64,000 nucleotides of DNA from the NCBI RefSeq assembly GCF_037325665.1, contig NC_090261.1, positions 66,085,195 to 66,149,194 of the forward strand, in the 5' to 3' direction. The notes below the pieces were generated by a model. It was not told the origin of the DNA. It did not search any database and worked only from the letters and a program-made list of their open reading frames with translations. This document shows positions 33,901-43,382 of this stretch, one piece after another. A program made the translations under genes and the position numbers. Numbering within the stretch: position 1 is the stretch's first letter; each line of letters begins with the position of its first letter. This stretch comes from Littorina saxatilis. Lineage: Eukaryota; Mollusca; Gastropoda; Littorinimorpha; Littorinidae.

Positions 33901-36900
33901 GTTTGTTCATTCCGGAATCTTTGTCATCTATGTTCAGAACTCTGTCCTTATAGTGTCAGACAAACAGGCCTCCTGAGCGAACCACTTTCCAAGGGAAGTT
34001 AAATTCGCGTATGGAAACAGTACTGTCGTCTGGGGTGCCGTTTTCAGTATTCTGAGCGTTGAAGAATCTGTAAAGAGAAGAAACGATAACAGCAGGAGAA
34101 ATAAAAGTCGTGTGTGCATTTTATGTTTTTTTGGAGTGACGATTTTGAGTTTGAATCCGTTCTTGCCATGCTCCTAAAGCGTGTAACATACAATCTTGCA
34201 TACGTTTGCTTTAGTAGTGGCAAAGAAGGAAAGCGTGTGACATTGAACTATGTTTAGACGGTTGTAATGTCGTAGAGCTCTCAGAATCTTACAAACGTTT
34301 TTGATGGCATTTTAAATGCGGGCTTGCGATTCAAATTTAAGATTATGCGAGTGCTACGCTTATAAACACCAATTGCAACTCTGACATTTGGTGAAAGTTC
34401 CAAAATGCTACTCTTTGGGCTTCACAGGGGTTGGCAGCTATGAAACAGGGTCTTGAAAATGTCTTGTTTGGGATCGTAAAAGGAAGGGCGTCTTCTAAGG
34501 GGTAGGTGGGTAACGAAGGTGAGTCGTGTGCAAGTATTTTCTTTTCTTTTCTTTTTATTTTGTCATTTTCTGGATATGTAATGAAAGACTGGTCCATTGA
34601 TGATTTCCCCACGGAATACAAAACATATTCTGGTTATACCTTACCATTTCTACTGGGTGGTTATTTAAATTTGGTTGCTTGGTGTTTTTTTTAACAATAA
34701 ACACCCCTTCAAGTTAACAGAGAAATAAGCAGAGGGGGGAATACTTTTCGGTGAATACCAAGCTACCTAGTCCTAACAAATAACCACCCAGCAACCAGTC
34801 TGAATCCTTGATAGCTCATAGGTTGAGAAACCACACTGTGTGGTCACTGCTTGGTGACTGAAAAGTTCTGAATGCTCAAATATTCGAAAGAGGAAAGAGC
34901 TCATACATACTCAACTGCATTTACACTATTCATTTCAGGTTTCAACACACAGAATCCAATATAAGATCCATAAGTTTGGTTGTTTTCTAAATCAAAATCT
35001 ACGTTGTACCAGACACAAGGTCTCAAGGCAAGTAACTCTCATATTTTGTGTAGAAAATAGAGTTGTTCCCATTTTGCATTTGTACAAATAAAAAGACAGT
35101 AATCTGTAGGTCAATTATATTTCACTTCATAAATAGAACTTTTTTTCCCGAGATACTTAAACATGAAAAGAACGCAAAAATATTTGCCTTATCGTCTTAG
35201 CAGAACAACTATGTACTTTATTTTATTCGAAATTAAATTAACTGCTATAAAGAGTTTGCAGAATTGCGCAATTTTCACAGAACTCTTCAACCATGGATTA
35301 ATCACATGCTTGTGCAGGTAGACTGGCTGAGTGAATAATACTTGATCAAAATAATTATGTGTGCTGTGGGCAGGCTGTCTGTCTGTCCAAGGACAAAAAA
35401 TGTAACGTTGAGCTGTTATCTCAGAAGTTTATACAGCTAGACCTCTGAAACTTTGCACACTTTTAGGGTTTGATGATTTCACGAAGTGACCGCAGTTTCG
35501 TTGACCCTCATCAAATTTTGGGGTCACAGCGGGGTCATGTTCGTTTAATAAAAACTTAACGTTGATGTTATCTCAGATGTGTTTTTAGCTAGAGCTTTAA
35601 CCCTTAGGCTGGTTGTCGCGACATATGTCGCGCTACTTTACGTATGCTGTCACCTGGTTGTCACGACATATGTCGCGCTATTGGCTCAGTCTGTTTGGTC
35701 GGTTCCGATTACCTCCCATTGATGCGAAAACCTATATGACTGTTTTTTGTTATGTTTCTCTCTGTTAATTCACCAGTGGCTATGTAACATGTGTTACAGA
35801 ATTGCACCGGTGTAAGGGTTAATAGTACGCACACTTCTAGGTTTTGATAATGTACCAACTTGACATAAGATTGTGGGCGGGGATGTAGCTCAGTCGGTAG
35901 CGCGCTAGATTTGTATCCAGTTGCCTGCTGTCAGCGTGAGTTCGTCCCCACGTTCGGCGGGAGATTTATTTCTCGGAGTCAACTTTGTGTGCAGACTCTC
36001 CTCGGTGTCCGAACACCCCCGTGTGTACACACAAGCACAAGACCAAGTGCGCACGAAAAAGATCCTGTAATCCATGTCAGAGTTCGGTGGGTTATAGAAA
36101 CAAGAAAATACCCAGCATGCTTCCTCCGAAAGCGGCGTATGGCTGCCTAAATGGTGGGGTAAAAACGGTCATACACGTAAAATTCCACTCGTGCAAACCA
36201 CGAGTGCACGTGGGAGTTTCAGCCCACGAACGCATAAGAAGAAGAAGACGACATAAGGTTGATTGACCTTCGTCACAGCCCACTTCGTCAACATCACGGG
36301 CCAAAGAACAGGCCTGGGAATGATACGCCTTTCGTCGTATTTACGACGAAGTCCTTTTCTAATTGTGTAAGAAAAGAGCCTCCGTGTGCCCTTAAAAATG
36401 CTTAAAACGCAACATTTTCCCGTCAGTACGCCCAAACCACTTTTACTCATTCCCAGGCCTGAAAGAATCTAGACACAGCCATCGTCGAACGCTGAAGAAG
36501 AAGAAGATTGACCTTCGTCAAGTTTTGGGGTCACAGGGGGTCATGTTCGAATCAAAATATCTTAACATTGATGTTATCTCAGGTGTTTTTGAAGCTTGAG
36601 CTTTGAAACTTTGAACACTTGAAGGATTTGATCATCTACCTACGTGACCCTAGTTTGGTTGATCCCTGTCACATTTTGGGGTCACAGTGGGGTCAAGTTT
36701 GTAAAAGCTTTACATTGCGGTTTTCTCAGTTATTTTTTATTAAATTTCACTGAATTGTATGTGTTATTAACCAGCAGACATTACCAAAATTTTGCTTATT
36801 TTTATCAAATTTTAGAGTCCCAGCAGTTAGTGGAATCCTCCTTTTAAGACCTACAAGACCCTTAAGGCTTATGGACATGACGAAGAAAAGTCATATAAAG

Positions 36901-37757
36901 CAATTGCTTTTCTTGATTTATTTCTTTGCAAAATTGAAGAAAGGTGGATTAAATGGGTTACACACCTTTTCTCAATGATATATATTAAAAATAATGGTCT
37001 TGATTCTCGGTCATGAAAAAGCACTTTGACCATTACTTTTTAATATTTACTGAGCATGTTACCTATACTTATTTCCCAATAACTCTTTAATCAGAATTTG
37101 TGTGGTGAAATCACATATGGAAACGGATCTCTGTTTGTTATATTGCAGGTGGAAAATGGTGATTCATGGGGCAATCGATGGCTTTAGCCGGGCCACTACC
37201 TTCCTCCATGCCACCGAAACAACAGGTCAGAGACCGTTCGGGATCTGTTTTTGGGTGGAACCCAACGCTTTGGACTCCCGTCAAGAGTCCGCATGGACCA
37301 TGGTGGCGAGAATCTGGATGTCGTCGCCCTCATGAATGAACACAGGGGAGAAGGGAGAGGCAGTGCGATGCAAGGCCGCAGTGACCATAACCAAAGGATC
37401 GAGCGTCTCTGGCTCGACGTCTGGAAAGATGTGGTGAACCCTTACCATGACCTGTTTACTGCAATGGGAACACCACAGGCAGAAGGTGGTCTGGGGATAC
37501 TGAACATGGACAATCCCATTCACTTGTGGGCCCTCCACTATGTTTTTCTGCCCAGGCTGAACCGGTCCCTACAGTGGATTGTGGAACAGAAGAACCACCA
37601 ACCCCTGAGGACAGAGCGCAACAGAACTCCCCTGCAGCTCTTCTTCAGGGGGATGCTGGAGAGACGAGCCAGCACATCCACAGCAGTACAGGACTTCTGG
37701 AAAGGGAGAAGCCTTCAATCGATAATCGAGGACCATCCTTTGCCAGACAGTCGTTAG
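27954..37757 (+). CDS. Multi-exon HTH plus integrase-core (DDE, rve-fold) protein
   Basis: Exons seen: 27954-28078 (MYDMQSDNLVEILLP..., donor GTAAGC), 28645-28756 (acceptor TTCCAG; ISDQELDALVEPITAS and MIQARLKGQG), about 32758-32914 (RVRGAIPRVDPGGVAVR, then YQVSGPNALWHLDGYHKLI, donor GTGAGT) and 37149-37757 (acceptor TTGCAG). Exons 1-2 and 3-4 join in phase. The last exon has the catalytic triad: D of AIDGFSR, D of RMDHGGEN and E of NQRIERLWLDVW. The order helix-turn-helix (I-x-D-x-ELD ... ARL), RVR-x-x-x-RVDP, NALWH-x-DG, DDE core is that of a widespread animal 'integrase core domain' family of unknown function, perhaps a domesticated transposase. The 5' boundary of exon 3 is unclear, and the copy may be broken. 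Intron 2 holds fragments of another element. Most of exons 3-4 recurs at 53580-58577. Confidence 0.72.
28895..29005 (+). repeat. Fragment of the TTTTGACTAAAT gastropod repeat
   Basis: TTTAGTCAAGTTTTGACTAA then ATATTTTAACGTAGAGG ... GAGACGAGGGTCGTGGTG then (TG)n and TCTG repeats: the 5' part of the family seen at 5010-5485, here on the plus strand, inside an intron of the integrase-core gene. Confidence 0.6.
29013..29212 (+). pseudogene. SGNH-hydrolase-like C-terminal fragment, possible retroelement remnant
   Basis: The plus strand carries VNALLRQGTVDSPRVVFWDH and, further on, LGDGVHLANVYSQAWDLL. Asp-Gly-Val-His-Leu matches the D-x-x-H catalytic block of SGNH-type esterases, which occur in several invertebrate retroelements (for example Ngaro-type) as well as in host proteins. 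The fragment lies in intron 2 of the integrase-core gene and looks old and broken. Family assignment is inference. Confidence 0.45.
29740..30330. repeat. Degenerate tandem repeat, TCAGAGA-ATCAGAA units
   Basis: Segments TCAGAGAATCAGAATATTTG, TTTCAGTGAATCAGGAAATA, TTTTTCAGAGAATCAGAAAA and AGTTCAGAGAACCATGATGT recur with downstream TTCCTGTGGAGGTACTGT or TTCCTGTTGGTGTTCTGT, and with GCCTCAGAGATTCCAA blocks between them. Spacing is irregular (70-230 bp). The duplicate is at about 50584-51150. Confidence 0.55.
30535..31029 (+). other. Coiled-coil ORF resembling ORF1/gag of tyrosine-recombinase retroelements (fossil)
   Basis: An open frame of about 165 codons starts MPPRRAASRRVAEVTRAAAG, has a Leu/Glu-rich coil (LAELRRLGERQETCQVAI, LQKDNQRLQEAVSGDREAIA) and ends with ANLVNTITGEAATQLVPVVL and VEDKVKRRIWG. 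The basic Pro/Arg head, the coil, and a final LVP ... (K/V)-x-x-(K/R)IW block resemble ORF1 proteins of DIRS/Ngaro-like elements found in molluscs; this is inference. No terminal repeats were identified and the element, if it is one, looks broken. A diverged duplicate lies near 51367-51840. Confidence 0.4.
31689..31817. mobile_element. Hairpin MITE, AGAATACTA(C/T)ATGG family
   Basis: AGAATACTATATGGTTTCCT and CAGGAAGCCATGTAGTATTCT are inverted ends of a 129-bp element; an inner inverted pair (ACCAGTTTTAC / GTAAAACTGGT) adds to the hairpin. Same family as 3514-3604. It stands directly left of the hAT-like MITE at 31833. Confidence 0.7.
31833..32435. mobile_element. hAT-like MITE with AGGGTTCGTAC / GGGACCCTG ends
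   Basis: The element begins AGGGTTCGTACAGGTCATGG and ends AGTGGGGACCCTG, with TACATAC on both sides (31826-31832 and 32436-32442). Near the left end the phrase AAGTCATGGAATTT is repeated three times, and an inverse-sense TCATGGAATTTTG lies near the right end. No transposase motif. A 7- to 8-bp duplication and CAGGG-type ends suggest hAT. The duplicate is at 52656-53256. Confidence 0.65.
33195..34442. mobile_element. 1.25-kb non-autonomous hAT-like element, CATACCTGCCAA ends
   Basis: The left end CATACCTGCCAATTGCTACG and right end GGGGTTGGCAGCTATG are imperfect inverted repeats (CATA-C/G-CTGCCAA). Next to the left end GCTACG occurs four times, and near the right end TGCTACG / TGCTACTC recur. 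It lies in an intron of the integrase-core gene. No recognisable transposase. The duplicate is at 54017-55263. Confidence 0.6.
34653..34795. mobile_element. Short hairpin MITE, CTGGGTGGTTATTT ends
   Basis: CTGGGTGGTTATTT at the left has its reverse complement AAATAACCACCCAG at the right, about 143 bp in total, with no ORF. Duplicate at about 55474-55616. Confidence 0.6.
35601..35818. mobile_element. piggyBac-type MITE, TTAA target duplication
   Basis: TTAA at 35597-35600 and 35819-35822 bound a 218-bp element that begins CCCTTAGGCTGG and ends CCGGTGTAAGGG. Internal palindromes GTCGCGACATATGTCGCG and CACGACATATGTCGCG. TTAA duplications with CCC...GGG ends are diagnostic of the piggyBac superfamily. 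Duplicate at 56422-56639. Confidence 0.85.
35874..36249 (+). mobile_element. tRNA-derived SINE with (GAA)n tail
   Basis: The head GGGGATGTAGCTCAGTCGGT then AGCGCGC is an A box. A B-box-like GAGTTCGTCCCC follows about 50 bp later. The body has ACAAGACCAAGTGCGCACG and CCAGCATGCTTCCTCCG, and the tail is AAGAAGAAGAAG. Imperfect 12-bp target duplication GACATAAGATTG / GACATAAGGTTG at 35862-35873 and 36250-36261. Same family as 44510-44830 (minus). Duplicate at 56695-57069. Confidence 0.85.
36275..36505 (+). mobile_element. GAA-tailed short element enclosing a CAGGCCTGGGAATGA hairpin
   Basis: GATTGACCTTCGTCA flanks the insert on both sides (36260-36274 and 36506-36520), a 15-bp target duplication of the retroposition type. 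The insert ends in GCTGAAGAAGAAGAA, like the neighbouring SINE. Inside, CAGGCCTGGGAATGA (36309-36323) and TCATTCCCAGGCCTG (36447-36461) form an inverted pair flanked by AAAGAA on each side, so a DNA MITE may be nested in a SINE-like carrier. Duplicate at 57095-57325. Confidence 0.65.
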
Positions 37758-38995
37758 GATGTGCCTGCCACGGCTTGCCCCCTCTCTGAGGAACAGCTCG
37801 TGCAACTAACGGAGCGCATTGACCCTCGGAGTGGGCCACCCACCGATCAACATGGTCAGATGTTGTTCTCCAGTTCGTTGCCAACATGCTCGAGTAAAAA
37901 AAAAGTTAGCTTGTGGACACCCCAAACCTGAAGTGTATAGCAGACCTGTGAACCCATACGATTTTGCCATATTTTGTACGCTTGATTGTCCAGACTACAA
38001 GCAGATTGGTCAGTGGAATCACAAGAAAAATTCATTGTCTACTTTTATTTACAAGCGCATTCCAAAGCCGATCCAGTGTTTTGACACATGATTACTGCTT
38101 TTGTCAATGAAAGAAGCATTCGTTTTAAATTGTAAACTTATTAGGCTACTTGCCCTATCCGCTCTAGCCACGTAATCGTGCAATAAATCTGCAATATCTT
38201 GCATGGCGTTGGGAGGTGTGCCTCAATTTGCGGGTTTGCTTTGAGACCTCAGAGTAAGGATGTGTCTGGGTGCAGACACTTCGCCTTCAAAAAAGTTAAT
38301 TTGCACTGAGCAGCATTGGGCTGCAACAATGAAAGCCTCAAAAACAATCATAAAGTTTGTTCAAAGTACCAAGCATGGTAGAAGGTATAAGCAACTGTTT
38401 TTTTCAAATTGGTTTAAATCTGCGCTCTAATTCTAAACCAATCTTTGTAAAGTGGAAAGTCATTCAAATAAAGCGAAATTATGTCCGCTGTGTATTTTAT
38501 TATTTTTAAACACAGGTACTGCACCACGAAAACAATATTGCTAAAAAAAAAAAAAAAAAATATGTACACTTTGTGAAAGAAAGTTGTAAAGAAAGTTTTA
38601 CACAATGATTTGCCATTAGGTTACCTGTTTAATTGCACCAAACAGACATGGGATTCTTCCGTAAAATTACGGAATTCCGTAAATTTTTAGGCTCCAGGGA
38701 TCATTCTTGAGATTCGTGCAAATCCGCTGAGAAAATGTTGGGGTATATGTAGGTAAAGACCCAAGTTTTTCGGCCGGTCCGCTGATCGCGACGCTCCATT
38801 CCATACTATTCTTGAACGGTTGGTTCCTAAAACGGTCAGACTGTTGCTGGTCGATCCGTATGGGAACGCGCTCTGTGTCTTTGTCTCCTACAGTCACCGT
38901 TTCAACGTAGCTATCGGGGATTCAGTATAAGCTAAAGCATACCGTATGAGAATGATTCGGCGCCATTTTTACATCGCTTCGAGCCACTTGCCAAA

Positions 38996-39345
38996 ATGAT
39001 GAGGAAGCTAAAGCGAGACGAAACCGTTCTATCCCGGGAAATTGACCAGCAGAAGTACAAGAAAAATCTCTGGAGATTCGACTGGCTCGATGAAGTTGTA
39101 TCATTGAGCTGGAAATACGAGAAAGGCCAGAAGACACAAGACGTGAAACTGAAAGTTGGCGATGCTTTTGCTAAAATCAACTTGCCGGGAAAAACTTAGT
39201 GCACTTTGTGCAACGATGTTAATGTTATCAACTACGGTTCCAATGGAAAGACTGCCCTCAAAAGCCACTTGAAAAGCAACAAGCACCTGACTATCCTGAA
39301 AACCCAGTCGTGTAATCAGTCACTGGGGTCGTTTGGCACCGACGA
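38996..39345 (+). pseudogene. BED/C2H2-like zinc-finger exon with an in-frame stop
   Basis: From ATG 38996 (context CCAAAATGATG) the frame reads KYKKNLWRFDWLDEVVSLSW and VGDAFAKINLPGKT, then TAG at 39197-39199, then on in the same frame CTLCNDVNVINYGSNGKTAL and KSHLKSNKHL, to a donor GTAAGA after GTDE at 39345. C-x2-C ... H-x5-H is a BED/C2H2-like finger; the WLDEVV and INLPGK blocks recur in repetitive zinc-finger genes of molluscs, probably transposon-related. The stop is also present in the copy at 59816-60165. It may be a pseudogene, or the true start could lie after the stop (ATG-less there). Function unknown. Confidence 0.6.
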
Positions 39346-39552
39346 GGTAAGAACATTGAAACCACACCGTCACACGCCACCACCCCCCCCCCATCCCCGC
39401 CTCTCTCTCTCTCTCTCTCTCTTTCTCCTCCTTATTTTGAGTCTTAGCGTAAAATTAATTTGAGAAACATGGAAAGGGAGGGGGGGGCTATGATTAAGCT
39501 GAAATATGCATTTCAGGGCCATTTTTGTGTGTCTAAAATACTAAAAACCTTC

Positions 39553-39603
39553 AGCTTCTGGGGGCTTTGCCCCCAGACCCCGACCAGGGGCGTTGCCCCT
39601 GGA
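39553..39603. repeat. Double perfect hairpin (GGGGGC-TTT-GCCCCC and CAGGGGC-GTT-GCCCCTG)
   Basis: TGGGGGCTTTGCCCCCA and CCAGGGGCGTTGCCCCTGG follow each other directly, each a stem with a three-base loop. The same pair in inverse orientation is inside the MITE at 228-523 (about 300-350). Duplicate near 60374. Confidence 0.7.
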
Positions 39604-39778
39604 CCCTACTTTTTTTTTCCTTAATTATCACTTTTTCTGAATCCCATGTCTGACCAAATTTCTTTTGATGTATCTATAGTATAGATTTATAAAGTTGAAA
39701 ATTGCTGAAAGTTTTTAAAACAGACTATTGTTTTTGAAAAAGACCTTAGTGTATTTTTAGGTTTATTGATGCTAGATA

Positions 39779-39814
<36 letters not shown>

Positions 39815-39861
39815 TTGCCCAATCCAACGTATAAAGGAACTCATTGTTATTCAGCCATTAA

Positions 39862-41262
39862 CCTTCGCCGGCACTCGTTATCGACTACACACGGACGCAT
39901 TCGTGGGGCCGTGCAGACCCATGCTTCTCAAAGAAGGAAAAATGTGCATATCCTTCCGTGGCACTCGTGGGGCCGTGCAGACCCATGCTTCTCAAAGAAA
40001 GAAAAATATGCATATCCTTCCGTGGCACTCGTGGGTCCGTGCGGACACAGAAGGGTGTTTGATGCAAATATCTCTTAAACGAGTTGGAATTTTTTAATGA
40101 GCTTTTAGAAATGCCTCAGACACCTAAAAAGCTATCATCTCCTAAAAGCTCATTAAATTTCAGTGATAATTAATTAATTAATTAATGGTCAAATTTAGAC
40201 TGCACACGGTATTTGGTAAAATATTATGGGTCTGCATGGCCCCACGAGTGCCACGGAAGGGTTTGCACAATTGTCCTTCTTTGAGAAGTATGGGTCCGCA
40301 TGGACCCACGAGTGCCTCGGAAGGGTATACACGCTTTTCCTTCTTTGAGAAGTATGGGTCCGCACGTCCCCACGAATGCTTCCGTGTGTAGTCTAAATTT
40401 GACCATTAATTAATTAATTAATTAATTAATTATCACTGAAATTTAATGAGCTTTTAGGAGATGAAAGCTTTGTAGGTGTCTGAGGCATTTCTAAAAGCTC
40501 ATTAAAAAATTCCAACTCGTTTAAGAGATATTTGAGACAATGACAAAAGGTGACGTTTTCATGTCAGTATGTCCCAAATGACATCACCAGTACATTTTTC
40601 ATTCTATCTAATCTGTTTTCGTTCTATTTTTTCTAATAACATGCGTTAACAATTGATTGCCAACTGGAATGGAAGAGCACAAAAAGTGTAACTTGATATG
40701 TAGTTTCTCTAGAGGGAAAAACATCTTCCACTTTCATGTCAGTGTGTCCCATGCAACATACATTTGCCAAACAGCTATGTGTAAGTAGATTATTTGTTAG
40801 TGGTATAGAAAATACTGATCAACAATCAAAGTCAGTTTTCACATTCATTTTCTACCTATTTCTTATTTGTTTATTCTTTTGGCAATGGTGAAATGTCAGC
40901 AATCGTGTGTCATTCGGGACAGTAGACATGACACCTGACCTTTTGTCACTGTCTCATTTGCAATCAAACACCCTTCTGGGTCCGCACGGACCCACGAGTG
41001 CCTCGGAAGGGTATACACGCTTTTCCTTCTTTGAGAAGTATGGGTCCGCACGTCCCCACAAATGCTTCCGTGTGTAGTCTAAATTTGACCATTAATTAAT
41101 TAATTAATTATCACTGAAATTTAATGAGCTTTTAGGAGATGATAGCTTGTTAGGTGTCTGAGGCATTTCTAAAAGCTCATTAAAAAATTCCAACTCGTTT
41201 AAAAGATATTTGCAATCAAACACCCTTCTGGGTCCGCACGGACCCACGAGTGCCGGCGAAGG
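39862..41262. mobile_element. 1.4-kb TTAA-flanked element with long, nested inverted repeats
   Basis: TTAA at 39858-39861 and 41263-41266 flank ends CCTTCGCCGGCACTCGT and ACGAGTGCCGGCGAAGG. Beyond these 17 bp the two outer arms (about 39862-40200 and 40960-41262) stay similar in inverse orientation. A second, inner inverted copy at about 40185-40535 mirrors 40083-40190, centred between two AATTAATTAATT tracts. Motifs GGGTCCGCA(C/T)GGACCC and CTTCTTTGAGAAG, both palindromic, recur five or more times. No transposase. A piggyBac (or Kolobok) non-autonomous element is inferred from TTAA. Duplicate at 60684-62084. Confidence 0.8.
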
Positions 41263-41883
41263 TTAAAGACATTTTCCGAATTACAATGGTTTAATAGCCA
41301 ACTTGCACAATACCCCTTTTGAACAGCTCTCTGGTGCGAAAGATAAGGAAGGTTCACTTCCCTACGGGCAAACGTTTTGCTCTCACAAGCACTGGTGTTC
41401 TCTGGCTTGTGTAAAAAAAAACAAAATAAAATCTCAATCGCCTTACTTTTGTATACAGGACATGCTTGGGTACTTTGAACGAACTAAAGGATTATTCTTG
41501 CGGCTATTATTGCCGCAGCCAATAAACCTTTAACGACTTTGTGTGTGTCGGTGTGTGAATGCTCTGATTTGTTTTGCTATTGTGTATTGCCGTGAGCTCT
41601 GGCGAGAAGGGGTGATTAATTTATGTTCATTATTATTATGTCTCACTGTGTTTTCACAGCTGTACAGAACAGTGAAAGGGATACTCGTTCAAACTTTGGT
41701 ATGATGCCATGAGCGCCATAGTTTAACTAGAGTCAAATCAGTTATTTTTCTTTTTATATTCAATGGTGCCTCATTCACCCATATTCATCAGAACATAAGC
41801 TTTTTGCAACGTTCATTGAAGGTCAAGGTCCCTTTAAGTTACCTATCAAACCTCATAGTGGTGTTTATTGTTTATGGTTAGTG

Positions 41884-42033
41884 TTTTCCCCTGGAGCAAT
41901 TTTTTGATTAGTGCTTTTGTGAACAAGAAACAATTAACAAGTGGCTCTATCCCATTCCCCCCCCCCCCCCCCCCCCCCCCCCTTCCACGTGGCGATATAA
42001 CCTTCGTGGTTGAAAACACCAAAGAAAGAAAGT
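41884..42033 (+). mobile_element. SINE 3' fragment
   Basis: CCCCTGGAGCAATTTTTTGA ... AACAAGTGGCTCTATCCCAT, a C-run of about 26, GCGATATAACCTTCGTGGTT and GAAAGAAAG: the 3' half of the SINE family at 42206-42562. Duplicate at about 62709-62853. Confidence 0.7.
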
Positions 42034-42205
42034 GTTTTAAACATTTTCAGTTCTCCATTTAGTTTGGTGAAGTAGTGTAGAGCATTTTTTGAACATCAAT
42101 AATCATGTATGAATTTATTGCATGTTTGTTGCTAGAATATTAATCATTCTTCTGCTGAAGAACTTTGTGCCTGATGAAAGTAAACATTGTGGTCAGTCGC
42201 ATAGG

Positions 42206-42562
42206 TACCCCCCGCGGGTTTGGGGGAAGAATTTACCCGATGCTCCCCAGCATGTCGTAAGAGGCGACTAACTGATTCTGTTTCTCCTTTTACCCTTGTT
42301 AAGTGTTTCTTGTATAGAATATAGTCAATTTTTGTAAAGATTTTACTCAAGCAGTATGTAAGTGTTATGTCCTTTGTACTGGAAACTTGCATTCTCCCAG
42401 TAAGGTAATATATTGTACTACGTTGCAAGCCCCTGGAGCAAATTTTTGATTAAGTGCTTTTGTGAACAAGAAACAATTGACAAGTGGCTCTATCCCATCT
42501 CCCCCCGTCGCGATATAACCTTCGTGGTTGAAAACAATGTTAAACACAAAATAAAGAAAGAA
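42206..42562 (+). mobile_element. SINE with CGATGCTCCCCAGCATG head and CGATATAACC tail
   Basis: The conserved head CCCGATGCTCCCCAGCATGT then CGTAAGAGGCGACTAA is followed by a variable middle, then the tail CAAGCCCCTGGAGCAAATTT ... CGTCGCGATATAACCTTCGT ... TTAAACACAAAATAAAGAAAG. I recognise the tail as a high-copy molluscan SINE 3' end; related tails stand at 16380 and 41884. Duplicate at about 63026-63382. Confidence 0.7.
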
Positions 42563-42643
42563 TAGGCACCCCCTAAAATCAAAGGTGAGTTTTAGATACT
42601 AAAATGTGCCAACAATTTTAACAGCACACCCGAGTCCCCTTTT

Positions 42644-43382
42644 TGACTCACATGCGTAGCAAAAGTGAGTCTATGTACTCACCCGAGTCGTCCGTCCGTC
42701 CGTCCGGAAAACTTTAACGTTGGATATTTCTTGGACACTATTCAGTCTATCAGTACCAAATTTGGCAAGATGGTGTATGATGACAAGGCCCCAAAAAACA
42801 TACATAGCATCTTGACCTTGCTTCAAGGTCAAGGTCGCAGGGGCCATAAATGTTGCCTAAAAAACAGCTATTTTTCACATTTTTCCCATTTTCTCTGAAG
42901 TTTTTGAGATTGAATACCTCACCTATATATGATATATAGGGCAAAGTAAGCCCCATCTTTTGATACCAGTTTGGTTTACCTTGCTTCAAGGTCAAGGTCA
43001 CAGGAGCTCTTCAAAGTTGGATTGTATACATATTTTGAAGTGACCTTGACCCTGAACTATGGAAGATAACTGTTTCAAACTTAAAAATTATGTGGGGCAC
43101 ATGTTATGCTTTCATCATGAGACACATTTGGTCACATATGATCAAGGTCAAGGTCACTTTGACCCTTATGAAATGTGACCAAAATAAGGTAGTGAACCAC
43201 TAAAAGTGACCATATCTCATGGTAGAAAGAGCCAATAAGCACCATTGTACCTCCTATGTCTTGAATTAACAGCTGTGTTGCATGACCTTGGATGACCTTG
43301 ACCTTGGGTCAAGGTCACATGTATTTTGGTAGGAAAAATGTGTAAAGCATGCGAGTCGTATGGGCTTTGCCCTTCTTGTTAC
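42644..43382 (+). repeat. Interspersed repeat rich in TCAAGGTCA nuclear-receptor-type half-sites
   Basis: Begins GACTCACATGCGTAGCAAAA then GTGAGTCTATGTACTC and (CCGT)n, and ends GCGAGTCGTATGGGCTTTGC. It contains TCAAGGTCAAGGTC(A/G) at about 42823, 42988 and 43141, and further TCAAGGTCA or TGACCTTGA copies near 43040 and 43285-43320. TCAAGGTCA is the extended half-site bound by monomeric nuclear receptors of the NR5A (SF-1) and ERR classes. Function is not implied. Duplicate at 63464-64000, cut by the window end. Confidence 0.65.

Larger units (their letters stand above)
35405..36735. repeat. ~160-bp tandem repeat (three units) with nested insertions
   Basis: Each unit carries AACGTTGA(T/G)-TTATCTCAG, GAAACTTTG(C/A)ACACTT, GGTTTGAT(G/C)AT, TTGACCCT or TTGATCCCTG, and TTTTGGGGTCACAG(C/T)GGGGTCA. 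Unit 1 is about 35405-35560 and unit 3 about 36555-36735. Unit 2, which begins near 35560, is split by three insertions: a TTAA-flanked MITE (35601-35818), a tRNA SINE (35874-36249) and a GAA-tailed element (36275-36505). Removing them restores a unit colinear with the others. Duplicate at about 56226-57555. Confidence 0.8.
29345..43180 (+). repeat. 13.8-kb direct duplication, copy 1
   Basis: This segment recurs in the same orientation as 50190-64000. The offset between copies drops from 20845 at the start to 20823 near 32.1 kb and then stays at 20820-20822. So the first 3 kb holds about two dozen net one-base indels, while the remaining 11 kb is almost identical. The second copy begins exactly at the end of a 200-N gap and runs to the window end. 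This is most simply an unmerged allelic or overlapping contig. Confidence 0.95.

Noticed and set aside
37281-37887. Minus-strand frames over the last integrase-core exon
   Set aside because: Shadows of the plus-strand exon that carries DGFSR, DHGGEN and QRIERLW.
29345-43180. Genuine recent segmental duplication as the first interpretation
   Set aside because: The copy starts exactly at a 200-N join and differs mainly by one-base indels near the contig end, which favours an assembly overlap; kept as testable but not assumed.
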